Below, one piece after another: positions 1 to 8,105 of a stretch of 62,062 nucleotides of DNA (position 1 is its first letter; each line of letters begins with the position of its first letter). Origin of the DNA: Alphaproteobacteria bacterium GM202ARS2 (GTDB taxonomy: Bacteria; Pseudomonadota; Alphaproteobacteria; GM7ARS4); assembly GCA_014323835.1 (NCBI GenBank), contig JACONH010000009.1, forward strand, positions 1 through 62,062, written 5' to 3'. Made by a program: the position numbers and the translations under genes. The notes below the pieces were generated by a model, which saw nothing but the letters and a program-made list of their open reading frames with translations, did no database searches and was not told where the DNA came from.

Positions 1-1086
1 GGCAACCGGACGGCACGGATCATTGGCAACCTGCTCAACCGGCGCGGTGAGCAACTGACAGCGGCCACAAGCCCGTCTCGGTTGCTGGAGCGGCGCCGCA
101 GCTTCGCCAGTGGCGGCCTGCGCCAGGGCTTGGCGGTTGCGGGCTCGGGCGACAACGACAACGGCCGTGTGCGCTACAGAAGCAGCCTGCGACGGCTTGG
201 CGTGGGCGATGACGGCGCAGACGCTTATCAGGACTACGACACCGGCCCGAACGGGCTTAGCCCGAAGCTGGGCTGGGACGTCTGGGTCTCTGGGGATCTG
301 TCGTACTATCGCGCCAAGGGGCATTTGACAGAGAACCAGGGTCACTTTGGCGTGTTCAAAATCGGGGCGGACTACCTGATCAACCCGCGGTTCCTGGTCG
401 GCATTGTGGCGCAATACGACCGCATCAAGGAAGAAACCAACGCGGACGGCTACAAGGTCGAAGGCAAGGGCTGGTTGGCCGGTCCCTACGTTGAATATGC
501 ACTGAGCGAGAACGTGATTGTTGACGCCACGGCCTTGTGGGGCACGTCGCGCAACGACATCTCGCCGTTCCTGACGTACACGGACACGTTCAAAACCTCG
601 CGGTGGCTGGCCGCGGCCCGGATCACGGGTACGTGGGATCTGATGACGGGTCAGGCCAATGGCGTGCTGCGGTTTGAGCCCAGTGCCCAGCTGATCTACT
701 TCGACGAGACGTCGAAGTCCTACACGGACAGCACGGGCTTGCGCATTGGCAGCCAGGGCGTGCGTTTGGGCCGGCTGAAGTTCGGCCCTGCGCTGTCCTA
801 CAGCTACCAGACGCCAAGCGGGGTGCAGATCAGGCCGCGGATCGCTGCACAGGGCCTGTGGAACTTCTCACGGCGCCAGAGCGGCACGCAGACGGGCGAG
901 ACGGCGGACGTTGGCGAAGTGCCGCTGGAACGGCTGCAGCTGCGCGTCGAGGGCGGTTTGACGGTTGAGTTGCCGGGACAGGGCATCTCGGTTGATCTGT
1001 CTGGCAACTACGTCGGCCTTGGCACGCCGGACAACCGGTCTGGCGGCGGCAGTGTGCGGGTGCGCATTCCGCTGCAGCAGCCGTGA
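1..1086 (+). CDS. Autotransporter C-terminal beta-barrel (5'-partial)
   Basis: The reading frame is open from the first base, so the gene begins outside the window; 361 residues are present. The start has a linker rich in Arg and Asn (RIIGNLLNRR), typical of the helix that threads the barrel. After it come repeated amphipathic strands (GWDVWVSGDLSYY, KIGADYLINPRFLVG, GPYVEYALSENVIV) ending in VRVRIPLQQP. This is the architecture of a type V secretion barrel, which sits in the outer membrane and exports an N-terminal passenger. The last residue is Pro rather than the usual Phe. The likely passenger is the open frame at the right edge of the window, which has the same orientation and phase. Confidence 0.8.
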   Translation, partial: GNRTARIIGNLLNRRGEQLTAATSPSRLLERRRSFASGGLRQGLAVAGSGDNDNGRVRYRSSLRRLGVGDDGADAYQDYDTGPNGLSPKLGWDVWVSGDLSYYRAKGHLTENQGHFGVFKIGADYLINPRFLVGIVAQYDRIKEETNADGYKVEGKGWLAGPYVEYALSENVIVDATALWGTSRNDISPFLTYTDTFKTSRWLAAARITGTWDLMTGQANGVLRFEPSAQLIYFDETSKSYTDSTGLRIGSQGVRLGRLKFGPALSYSYQTPSGVQIRPRIAAQGLWNFSRRQSGTQTGETADVGEVPLERLQLRVEGGLTVELPGQGISVDLSGNYVGLGTPDNRSGGGSVRVRIPLQQP

Positions 1087-1096
1087 GGCAAAGCTA

Positions 1097-1124
1097 AGCC
1101 GCGCCTCATGGTTGGGGCGCGGCT
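1097..1124. terminator. Terminator-like hairpin between convergent genes
   Basis: A perfect 9-bp stem (AGCCGCGCC / GGCGCGGCT) with a 10-base loop lies 11 bases after the autotransporter stop and 31 bases beyond the end of the convergent methyltransferase gene. There is no clear T-run on the plus side, so intrinsic termination is inferred from position and stem strength. Confidence 0.5.
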
Positions 1125-1155
1125 GGTGCCATAATGGCGATTATGCGAATCCGGG

Positions 1156-2385
1156 TTAACGAATTCCTGCCTTGATGAGCTTATCAATCAACTCTTCTTG
1201 CGATCCAGCACCCTTTGTCGAGTTGCACGCGCCGCAAAGCAACTGAAGGTTGGCTTCGTGATCGGTGCCGCCCTTGGACTGCGGCACCTTGTGATCGATC
1301 GTAAGGTTGCGAAACTGGAAATGCACTAGGCAGCCGGCGCATTTGCCTTCCTGCTTACCATACAGTGTGTGTTTGAACGTCCTGTAGTTCGGCGGTGGTC
1401 CGAGGTCGGTTCGAACGGGAATATCTGTGCGGTGAATGATGTCGTGCAACAGGCTTTGTGTGCCCTTAAAGGGGCCTGCCGGGGCGTCTGCAGCGAGGCG
1501 TTGCACGACAAGGTCCGCCGCTTTTGGTGAAATATCGATGCCGACCCATTGCCGCTGCAAGCGGTCCGCTGTGACACAGGTTGTTGCGCACCCACAGAAC
1601 GGGTCAAATACAATATCGCCGGGGTTGGAGCTGGCTTTAATGATGCGGTCGAGAAGGGCAATCGGCTTTTGCGTAGGGTAGCCTATTTTTTCCGGATCGG
1701 TTGGGCTTGTGATCTTGGGAACATCTATCCACCAGTCATTTAACGGTGTACCTTCCTTTCGCAACCCTTGGTCAAAATATTTTCCTTTGTTTTGTGTCCG
1801 ACCGCGTTGCAACGTTCCTTCCGTGTAAGGCCTGTATTGCACATTAAACAGCACTTCTCTCGACTTTGAAAAACGCAAAACTATATCATGTTTGCGTGCA
1901 AAATCATTCCGCGGCACACCACCGCCCGCATAACACCACACAATCTCATTCCTAAAATTCTCTTTCCCGAACACGCAATCCATAACCAGCTTGAGATAGT
2001 GACTCGCTGTCGGGTCGCAGTGCAAATAGATCGATCCGGTTGGTTTCAAGATCCGGCGCATCTCCAGAATGCGTATCGCCATGTAGATCAGGTAACTCAT
2101 CATCGAGTCACCGTGCGCTTCCCGCGTGGTGAGAAGTAGCATGTAAAGCCCCGGATGGTCCTCGGCAATCATGCCATGCCAGGCCAAATCGATATCACTG
2201 AGGCCCCAGGTATCCTTGAATTCAGCGCCAGCGGCCTGCGAGCCGATCGGGGCCGCATAGTTGGCGTTGGAGTTGAACGGCGGATCGAGATAGGTCAGAT
2301 CGACGGTCTCCGAATTCATGCAACGCATGATGTCGAGATTGTCGCCCGTAAAGATGGTTTTGTTTTTCCAGTTTGGCTCAGTCAT
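1156..2385 (-). CDS. DNA methyltransferase with C-terminal HNH domain
   Basis: 409 residues. The start is the ATG before TEPNWKNK; 54 further upstream codons are open but do not look coding. Methyltransferase motif IV (DPPF, residues 34-37) precedes the S-adenosylmethionine-binding motif FDPFCG (260-265), the order of beta-class N4-cytosine/N6-adenine methyltransferases. Residues 349-391 form an HNH/zinc unit: Cys349-x2-Cys352, Asp364-His365, Asn379, Cys384-x2-Cys387. The protein would methylate phage or host DNA; the HNH part may cut or may only bind DNA. It is convergent with the autotransporter and stands alone. The target sequence cannot be told from the sequence. Confidence 0.85.
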   Translation of the reverse strand: MTEPNWKNKTIFTGDNLDIMRCMNSETVDLTYLDPPFNSNANYAAPIGSQAAGAEFKDTWGLSDIDLAWHGMIAEDHPGLYMLLLTTREAHGDSMMSYLIYMAIRILEMRRILKPTGSIYLHCDPTASHYLKLVMDCVFGKENFRNEIVWCYAGGGVPRNDFARKHDIVLRFSKSREVLFNVQYRPYTEGTLQRGRTQNKGKYFDQGLRKEGTPLNDWWIDVPKITSPTDPEKIGYPTQKPIALLDRIIKASSNPGDIVFDPFCGCATTCVTADRLQRQWVGIDISPKAADLVVQRLAADAPAGPFKGTQSLLHDIIHRTDIPVRTDLGPPPNYRTFKHTLYGKQEGKCAGCLVHFQFRNLTIDHKVPQSKGGTDHEANLQLLCGACNSTKGAGSQEELIDKLIKAGIR

Positions 2386-2472
2386 AATGGCAAACAGAAA
2401 GCAGCCAACATGTGAAAGAGTCCCGAGTCTTGCGTGAACTTCCAGTGATGTGCATAAGAGGAGAATGGCGGC

Positions 2473-2817
2473 ATGGACGTTTGGGTTTACCGCGCACCCG
2501 CGTTGCGTTTTGGCAATTGGTCGTCTGATCTGATATCCGAGAAGCACGACGCAATTTTTGTTCGGCCGCCAGGATCAAAACACGACACCAGCAACCGCAA
2601 CCGGCGCGGTCTGCCGGAATTCAAATTTGAGCTAATCAAGATACAAGGTCTTCCGCAGCGCCTAGTTGTGGTTCCAGTTCAACCGGCGCCGGTTGGGTGT
2701 TGGACAGCGGGCCACAATTATTGCGGCGGTGGCGACTCCCGATGGTACCGGGCCTGCGTAAGCCTCATTGGTGTTGATGTCAGAGTGGTTCAAATCTACG
2801 ACAACTATGAGGGGTGA
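2473..2817 (+). CDS. Hypothetical protein, doubtful
   Basis: 114 codons with an AGGAGA Shine-Dalgarno-like stretch about 9 bases before the ATG. The product has no family I recognise, and composition gives no strong support. It lies in the roughly 510-bp interval between the leftward methyltransferase and the next rightward gene, an interval that must also hold the methyltransferase promoter. It may equally be non-coding. Confidence 0.3.
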   Translation: MDVWVYRAPALRFGNWSSDLISEKHDAIFVRPPGSKHDTSNRNRRGLPEFKFELIKIQGLPQRLVVVPVQPAPVGCWTAGHNYCGGGDSRWYRACVSLIGVDVRVVQIYDNYEG

Positions 2818-2897
2818 TGCGGCCGCTTTGGCAAACTGTTTTCTTTTTACCACATTAATGATATATTGTGATTGCTTCGTTTTGACTGAGCAATCCA

Positions 2898-3584
2898 ATG
2901 AACGATCTAGCACAAATTGACATATCAAAGGCACCGCTTCCGGCTCGATATGAGGCGGCAAAACTAGCGTTGCGAAAATGTTATGAAGTCGACGAGTGCA
3001 AAGAATGGTCCGACAAAATGGTCGCGCTCAAGTCTTACGCTCGCCAGACTGAAGATCCCGAATTGGAAGCATACACAAAACGCATCCACGGACGTGCACA
3101 GCGACGTTTGAATGAGTTATTGGCTGAACACAAAGCCCGTGGAAAGCATAAAAATCGAGGCAATCAACACAAATCCGGAAGAATTAACGGCACCGTTAAC
3201 TCTTCCAAAACGAAAGGGCGAATTGCAGAGGGTGCAGGCCTGTCTAAACGTCAAGTCAACACGGCAACTAATATCGGCAATATTCCAGCTGATAAGTTTG
3301 AAGAGCTAATTGAGCAAAAAGACCCGCCAACGGTCACGAGGCTTGCCCAAATAGGAAAAACTTACGGCCCGAAACACACCAAACAAAAGCCAAAACTCCG
3401 GAAGGAATCGACGCGAGCGATCGGGTCAATCCGCGAGTTTCACGAATTTGCGAGACAGCATTCACCGCAGCTTGTGGCGTCTGGCGTCGCTGCTGAAGAG
3501 ATCGAAGCTGTCCTGGAGGCACTGACATTCATCCAGCCTTGGATGAGTGAGTTCGGCAGGAGGCTGGCTGATGAGCTTGAATAA
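2898..3584 (+). CDS. Conserved phage/plasmid protein with helical N-terminus
   Basis: 228 residues. The first 75 form a charged helical segment (ARYEAAKLALRKCYEVDE... and AQRRLNELL) of a type I recall from proteins near replication or partition genes in Alphaproteobacteria and Actinobacteria. A basic middle (residues 80-125) with a possible helix-turn-helix (GAGLSKRQVNTA) suggests DNA binding. No catalytic motif is visible. The next gene starts inside its last codons. An AT-rich stretch about 40 bases upstream (GATATATT) is a plausible -10 region. Function unknown. Confidence 0.7.
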   Translation: MNDLAQIDISKAPLPARYEAAKLALRKCYEVDECKEWSDKMVALKSYARQTEDPELEAYTKRIHGRAQRRLNELLAEHKARGKHKNRGNQHKSGRINGTVNSSKTKGRIAEGAGLSKRQVNTATNIGNIPADKFEELIEQKDPPTVTRLAQIGKTYGPKHTKQKPKLRKESTRAIGSIREFHEFARQHSPQLVASGVAAEEIEAVLEALTFIQPWMSEFGRRLADELE

Positions 3585-4038
3585 ACCGTTGCGCTGGGAG
3601 TTGGCTGCGATTGTTAGCAGCTTGCGAGCCAGCGGAAGCGTGATCGATCCGCTGTCGATTGCCGCCGACGTGATTAACGGGCACGCCAAAAAAGGCTTGC
3701 GCAAAAACCAGGATGGCGATTGGTTTCGCGGCGTCGCATATCCGCAGGTTCGCGAAGAGTTGCGAAAACTGATCAATAGCTGGAAGTTGAAGGGGGATAT
3801 GCCGGACCAGCTGGGGTTCATGGAGATTGAGCAGGCCCAAGCCTACTATACTGTGCATCGCAATGGCAGAGACCAATTCGTGCCGATTCTGCAAATGACG
3901 TATGACGAGTTCACCGGCAAAATGGATGAGCACGAGAAAAAGGGCCTTGCGCAACTGCAGCACAGCCGCGAACTCCGGCGGATTCGGGACTTGTTGTTCG
4001 GCGGTCAAGGCACGATGCCACTGGATGAAGCTGCATAA
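3571..4038 (+). CDS. Hypothetical phage protein
   Basis: 155 residues, starting at the ATG that overlaps the previous stop by 14 bases, which implies translational coupling. An earlier in-frame start at 3547 is possible but would lengthen the overlap. Mostly helical and charged, with a conserved-looking WFRGVAYPQVREELRKLI segment. I do not recognise the family. It is part of a short rightward operon with its neighbours. Confidence 0.65.
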   Translation: MSLNKPLRWELAAIVSSLRASGSVIDPLSIAADVINGHAKKGLRKNQDGDWFRGVAYPQVREELRKLINSWKLKGDMPDQLGFMEIEQAQAYYTVHRNGRDQFVPILQMTYDEFTGKMDEHEKKGLAQLQHSRELRRIRDLLFGGQGTMPLDEAA

Positions 4039-4056
4039 TACCGAAAGGCCATGTAA

Positions 4057-4356
4057 ATGCTGACACGTGGCAGGCTTTCGTTCGCCGAAATCGAAGCCGG
4101 CGAAACAGCGAAACGAATGGATCGCGAAGGCGAGCATTTGCCGGGCAGCGAGGATATGGTTGCTGAGCGGCTGGCGCGTTTGGCGATGCACGTAATCGAG
4201 CAACACTATTTTGACGAAGCGCAGATGCTTATCATGATGTACATGCCGCCGAAAGGTGAAGACGAGGAATACAGCGACACTGACGAGGTCTACATGGATG
4301 CTTTAGTCCGAGCAGGTCTTCAACGAGCGCTTCAACGCCTCAGACCGGATACATAG
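4057..4356 (+). CDS. Hypothetical acidic protein
   Basis: 99 residues, ATG preceded by GAAAGG. Acidic and helical (EDEEYSDTDEVYMDALVRAGLQRALQRL). It lies 18 bases after the previous stop and looks like the third gene of the same operon. No recognised domain. Confidence 0.6.
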   Translation: MLTRGRLSFAEIEAGETAKRMDREGEHLPGSEDMVAERLARLAMHVIEQHYFDEAQMLIMMYMPPKGEDEEYSDTDEVYMDALVRAGLQRALQRLRPDT

Positions 4357-4400
4357 CGCCCGCTTGCGGCGGGGCGACACGCGCAGGATTGAGAGATAGC

Positions 4401-4613
4401 ATGAAACCCGAAGAACGATTGGCCAAACTCGAACAGCGACTAACTGAGATTGAGGCGTTCCTCCACGCGCAAGGGCGAGAGCGTCAACACTTCGCGGAAG
4501 TGCCCGCTCCCCAAACCCATGGCATCTTCGAGACTAGTCATATTCTTCCAGTAAGTGGTTGCCCAATCGGACTCCAGTGTTGTTGGAAGGTTCACCAGTC
4601 TCCAATCGGTTGA
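4401..4613 (+). CDS. Coiled-coil peptide gene, probably truncated
   Basis: Begins with a convincing coiled-coil (MKPEERLAKLEQRLTEIEAF) and then, from about residue 30, runs antisense through the 3' end of the convergent DUF2441-like gene, with low-quality sequence up to its stop. The good N-terminus and poor tail suggest that a longer gene was cut when the leftward gene arrived. Confidence 0.4.
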   Translation: MKPEERLAKLEQRLTEIEAFLHAQGRERQHFAEVPAPQTHGIFETSHILPVSGCPIGLQCCWKVHQSPIG

Positions 4614-4910
4614 GCCTTGCGCGGCGGCGACGCTAATCAGACGAACTCTGTACAGAATGTCAGTCGTGCGTTGTTGACTGCTAGCGAATTCGGCAGCATC
4701 CACCATATGCAGAAAAGCAAACGCGCACTTGAGGCGTGATGGCCATTGCGAATAAGCCAATTGCCGTTCGCGTTCTAACACTAGCTCACGCAGCATGAGC
4801 GGCTGTGCGTTGGGCACGTTCGTTCGTCGAGCAATTATCCGTCCCCAATTACCCGGTTCAATAATTGAACCAGGAGCTAAGGGCGTAGGGCACAGGTGAT
4901 ACAGATCCAT
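4440..4910 (-). CDS. DUF2441-like protein
   Basis: 156 residues. The opening MDLYHLCPTPLAPGS, the WGRI motif and the FAFLHMVDAAEFA segment resemble the DUF2441 family, of unknown role and scattered in bacteria and mobile elements. Its 3' end overlaps a rightward coiled-coil frame by about 170 bases. It is divergent from nothing close: the upstream 345 bp are gene-free and could carry its promoter. Confidence 0.65.
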   Translation of the reverse strand: MDLYHLCPTPLAPGSIIEPGNWGRIIARRTNVPNAQPLMLRELVLERERQLAYSQWPSRLKCAFAFLHMVDAAEFASSQQRTTDILYRVRLISVAAAQGSTDWRLVNLPTTLESDWATTYWKNMTSLEDAMGLGSGHFREVLTLSPLRVEERLNLS

Positions 4911-5255
4911 AGACCGTTGTCTCGTCTATTGCCTTGGCGGCATGTGTGATGACAGTTTGGTGATGCACGGGTCCTGTATCAATTGTGAACAGCTAGCCTG
5001 AAACGGTGGAACAGAGGCTGAACAAATACAATTTACGGTACGGTTGAACCCAAAAAGAAAGCAGATCACACTGTAATATAACGACAAATCGGCTCTACCG
5101 TTTGTATATTGTATACTTCCGGATGTTGACGATTCAAGGCGTTAGTAGCGGTCAATTGGCGCTACAAACCGCGAACGAATGCAGGTTTTTTGCAATTTAG
5201 GGTACGCGCGAACCTTAAATTGGAACCGGTCGCGTCGAACGGGACGAAGATTATG
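4911..5255. other. Gene-free interval beside the integrase
   Basis: No convincing coding frame. AT-rich blocks (TTTGTATATTGTATACTT near 5100) and several short GCGAAC repeats near 5170-5212 surround a dyad at 5193-5222. Position next to the integrase 3' end and sequence texture fit an attP region with arm-type integrase sites; it also must hold the promoter of the DUF2441-like gene. Confidence 0.5.
5193..5222. other. Candidate attP core site
   Basis: An 11-bp inverted repeat (CAATTTAGGGT / ACCTTAAATTG, one G-T mismatch) separated by 8 bases. This 11-8-11 arrangement matches the core site of tyrosine recombinases, and it lies 34 bases from the integrase stop codon. Inference only: no attB or integrated copy is available for comparison. 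Confidence 0.4.
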
Positions 5256-6311
5256 TCACTCCGCCGCAATCGCCCGCACGGGCTCCACATTCAGCGACGC
5301 AGCCGCTTTCTGCAGGTACGTGGGCGAATAGCGCGCATAGTACTCGTAGGTGATCTTGGTTGACGTGTGCCCGAGATACTGCGCGATCGCTTCCAGCGGT
5401 ACATTGTCTTCAGCCATCCACACGGCCGCCGTGTGGCGCAGGCAGTACGGGTACAGCTCAAACCCCAGCTCGGCACGCTTGCCAGCCTGTTTGATCGACC
5501 ACCACATGGATCCAAGCGGCTTGCCGTAGTGCTCGATGACATAGTCGGTCTCGGCCATGGGCTCGAACAGCTTGAGTGCGTCCAGTGCCATATCGTTGAT
5601 TGGCACGATCGGCCGGCCCTTGCGCGTCTTTGGCCGCAGCGGATCCCTGAAATCAATCTGGCGCTGGGCAAAGTCAACCCGGTCCCAGGTCAGTTCCAGG
5701 ATGTGGCTCGGCCTGGCGGCCGTGGCCAGCGCCAGGATCGCATAGAGGCGCACGTGCTCGGGCCTACAGGCCGCCAGGAACCGCGGCGCGTCCTTGCGGT
5801 CAATGTAGGCGCCGCGACGTTCGCCCGGCGGCGGCCGGTGGATTGGCGGGCGCGATAGGATCCATTCCTTGGACACAGCGTAATTGAGCGCGGCCGACAG
5901 ATAGGTCAGGTCGGTGCGAATCGTGCCTTCCGCAAAGCCTGCTTCATCGCGCTGGGCGATGTAGTCGACGATGATGTCATCGCTGAGCTGGCGCGGCTCG
6001 TAGATGGCAATGGGCGCGATGTAGCGCATGGCATCATCCATGCGCCGACAGTGTTTGCCAAGCTGTTTTCGGTTGGCGATATAGCGCTCAAAGATTTCAG
6101 CGATCGTAAGGGTGTCGCCTGGCGCCTCGATGTCTTGGACTAGGTCCGCGAACCGCCGCTTTGCTTCCGCTTCATCCGTTGTCGAAAGACGGCGGCGTCG
6201 ACCACGTCCCGACTCCGTATATTCTTGAGCGCACCATTGTCCGCCAATGCATCGCAAGTACCATCCAGGCTGTTGCTTTGGTCGTCCGCGACCGGAAGAT
6301 CGTGCAGCCAT
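5256..6311 (-). CDS. int: Tyrosine-recombinase integrase
   Basis: 351 residues from the ATG before AARSSGRGRPKQ. There is an N-terminal arm-binding/core-binding part (65-165) and a catalytic part with Arg200 (TAARPSHILELTW), a Lys in KTRKGRP (228-231), Arg292 in YCLRHT, His315 in LGHTS and the nucleophile Tyr324 or Tyr325 (TYEYYA). The first His of the usual HxxR box is Tyr289 here, a tolerated variant in some phage enzymes. It catalyses site-specific integration and excision of the phage genome. It is the last gene of the leftward early operon and overlaps the excisionase-like gene, a layout like lambda int-xis. Confidence 0.92.
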   Translation of the reverse strand: MAARSSGRGRPKQQPGWYLRCIGGQWCAQEYTESGRGRRRRLSTTDEAEAKRRFADLVQDIEAPGDTLTIAEIFERYIANRKQLGKHCRRMDDAMRYIAPIAIYEPRQLSDDIIVDYIAQRDEAGFAEGTIRTDLTYLSAALNYAVSKEWILSRPPIHRPPPGERRGAYIDRKDAPRFLAACRPEHVRLYAILALATAARPSHILELTWDRVDFAQRQIDFRDPLRPKTRKGRPIVPINDMALDALKLFEPMAETDYVIEHYGKPLGSMWWSIKQAGKRAELGFELYPYCLRHTAAVWMAEDNVPLEAIAQYLGHTSTKITYEYYARYSPTYLQKAAASLNVEPVRAIAAE

Positions 6312-6451
6312 ACGCGTATTACTCCACCAAACTTGAACGAAGGCAATTTGCCAGCATGGATCTGACGATAAACGAGGTCCGTTGAGCAACCAAGAATCTT
6401 CGCAATCTCTGCGACACGAAGCGCTTGCGGTCGTGGTTTGGTGGCATGCAT
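6140..6451 (-). CDS. Excisionase-like helix-turn-helix protein
   Basis: 103 residues. Residues 11-48 (LRVAEIAKILGCSTDLVYRQ...GKLPSFKFGGVIRV) form the winged helix-turn-helix of the excisionase/MerR-like group that bends att DNA. The tail overlaps the integrase start by 172 bases in another frame; such int-xis overlap is known in lambda. Probable directionality factor. Confidence 0.7.
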   Translation of the reverse strand: MHATKPRPQALRVAEIAKILGCSTDLVYRQIHAGKLPSFKFGGVIRVWLHDLPVADDQSNSLDGTCDALADNGALKNIRSRDVVDAAVFRQRMKRKQSGGSRT

Positions 6452-6465
6452 TGGCGGACCTCACG

Positions 6466-6741
6466 TCACGGTGAATTAGGCCGGTACACAAAACACGGAA
6501 GCGTTACTGATCGCGGATCGTCGGGGCGGCCGGCGGTTGTTACGCCGATTTTCATTCCACAAACCATGCACTTGATGACATAGACGCCGCAGCGCTTGGC
6601 CGGGTAAGGCACGTGGGCGGTGCATTTCTTTTGGGCGCCGTCGGATATGTCTATGTCCTTACCGTTCGGGAATTCAGGGTTGGGCGCGCATTGGGGCTCG
6701 CGGTTACGGTCTTTCCATTCGATTTTCAGATGAGTTGGCAT
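6466..6741 (-). CDS. Small zinc-binding-type phage protein
   Basis: 91 residues from the ATG before PTHLKIEW. The C-terminal half has a Cys pattern (YPAKRCGVY, KCMVCGMKI, TLPC) with the motif TTAGRPDDPRS, a combination I recall as conserved in many alphaproteobacterial phage early regions. It probably forms a small zinc ribbon. It overlaps the upstream gene by 38 bases. Exact role unknown. Confidence 0.7.
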   Translation of the reverse strand: MPTHLKIEWKDRNREPQCAPNPEFPNGKDIDISDGAQKKCTAHVPYPAKRCGVYVIKCMVCGMKIGVTTAGRPDDPRSVTLPCFVYRPNSP

Positions 6742-7072
6742 CACCTTTGCTCCACTGATTGGCGTTAGCAAGTATGATCCGACGCGTCAGGATCATCAGC
6801 GCTTCAACCGTTACTTTTTCTTGTCCTGGTTCTGGCGGGTAAAGTGCTAGAGCCGATTCCAATAGCATCGCACCGCCGTTGACCAAGCTGTTGATTATAA
6901 TGGTTGGTTCGGTATTGCGGTCATGTTCAGAGGTCACAAAGCGTTGAAGTGCATGCAGCATTGGCAGCATGAGGCGGGCCGCCGCAGCAATTCGTGGATC
7001 GTCGGACAGTGTTTCGGTTTGCATCGCCAGTACGGCTTCGTCAAACGCCTGTTGTGCTGACTTATTCGTCAT
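6704..7072 (-). CDS. Hypothetical early-operon protein
   Basis: 122 residues, starting at the ATG inside the last codons of the preceding gene (7062 stop). Helical throughout, with no cysteines in patterns and no recognised domain. Tight overlaps on both sides show membership in the leftward early operon. Confidence 0.65.
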   Translation of the reverse strand: MTNKSAQQAFDEAVLAMQTETLSDDPRIAAAARLMLPMLHALQRFVTSEHDRNTEPTIIINSLVNGGAMLLESALALYPPEPGQEKVTVEALMILTRRIILANANQWSKGDANSSENRMERP

Positions 7073-7424
7073 TGGTGCCGTCTCCATCGTTTGCAACTGA
7101 AAGGTTTAGCGCATTGCGCATGCCGGTCGGCAACATGCGCGCCGTTTCCTGCCCTTCGGGCGAGCGCCAATATTCGTTGCATTCATCCATGCAAGCGTCG
7201 AACTCGCCACGTGCTAATCGGTCGGCGATGGTATGCAAGCCGTATTGCCGGCACAGGACAAAGCAGGCCGTGATTGGGCAAGCGGCTTTGCCGTAATAGT
7301 CGGCAAACTCGCCTTGTTGAGCGCGATCGGCCAAACGGTGGTGGCGCAGATCAGTTGCGACTTCACGGATTGCATCGGCTAAGCGCTGAGCATTACGTTT
7401 GGTTGCTGGGCCCATTTCACTCAT
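7062..7424 (-). CDS. Hypothetical early-operon protein
   Basis: 120 residues. A helical N-terminus is followed by a Cys-containing middle (GKAACPITACFVLCRQYGL and DACMDECNEYW), possibly metal binding. The start codon overlaps the stop of the upstream gene (ATGA-type junction). Family not recognised. Confidence 0.65.
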   Translation of the reverse strand: MSEMGPATKRNAQRLADAIREVATDLRHHRLADRAQQGEFADYYGKAACPITACFVLCRQYGLHTIADRLARGEFDACMDECNEYWRSPEGQETARMLPTGMRNALNLSVANDGDGTNDE

Positions 7425-7687
7425 GACTCATTCCCTTTGTCAGGCATCGGCATTTTGCCAGGCAGCGGCATTTTTCCGCGTTCAACAATGAGTTCGGCTA
7501 AGCCGGGAAGAATGTCATTGCCGTATTGGTGCCGGCCGTAGTCAGCCGCTACATTGACGACGACAGAAACGGCTTCATCTGTGCCCATGCCGCGTTGCAT
7601 GGCTCTTGCAATTGCGTCTGAGACCTCTTGCGCAAGTGTCTCTGGCAATTTGCCGCTTATGGTTGGGTAATCTGGCATGTCACTCAT
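7421..7687 (-). CDS. Hypothetical early-operon protein
   Basis: 88 residues, one compact helical domain (LAQEVSDAIARAMQRGMGTDEAVSV) and a Pro/Met-rich tail (KMPLPGKMPMPDK). Starts within the end of the upstream gene and shares an ATGA junction with the downstream one. No recognised family. Confidence 0.6.
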   Translation of the reverse strand: MSDMPDYPTISGKLPETLAQEVSDAIARAMQRGMGTDEAVSVVVNVAADYGRHQYGNDILPGLAELIVERGKMPLPGKMPMPDKGNES

Positions 7688-8084
7688 TGGACTGCTTTCG
7701 GTTGATCTTGGCCAAAAACGCGCGGCGTTCCTGTTTGGTTGGAAACGGACGCGATGCGATCGGCCGGTATGTGCGCTGCTGCGCTTCAGTTCGTTTGGTG
7801 CCGGTCAAGTGCAGTCGTTCATAGCGCCCGGCTTGGGCGATCATTCTGCGATCGTGCCTTGATTTTACTTTGTGGAACTTGGGCCGCATGTACGTCAGAT
7901 TCCACCACTTGCCCGGCCCGCCAAGTTTGACCGCGACGTTGTGGTCGGCTTCGAACAGCGCGATTACATCCTTGGCCGGCACTTGACGCGCGCGCAGGTC
8001 ATTGCGCACGTCTTCCGGCAACAGTTCCGCGAGCGCGGCGGCAAGCCGTTCGGGATAGGGTATGTAATCGCGCTGGGTCATCAA
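7680..8084 (-). CDS. HNH-endonuclease-like small protein
   Basis: 134 residues. The core FEADHNVAVKLGGPGKWWNL followed by KFHKVKSRHD resembles the DH...N...H pattern of HNH nucleases without zinc knuckles, and a basic tail ends in PSRPFP-like residues (IASRPFPTKQERR). Similar proteins sit in phage early regions, where they could nick DNA during recombination or packaging. The nuclease call is an inference. Confidence 0.6.
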   Translation of the reverse strand: MMTQRDYIPYPERLAAALAELLPEDVRNDLRARQVPAKDVIALFEADHNVAVKLGGPGKWWNLTYMRPKFHKVKSRHDRRMIAQAGRYERLHLTGTKRTEAQQRTYRPIASRPFPTKQERRAFLAKINRKQSNE

Positions 8085-8105
8085 CGAAAATGGTTAGTCC
8101 AACTG

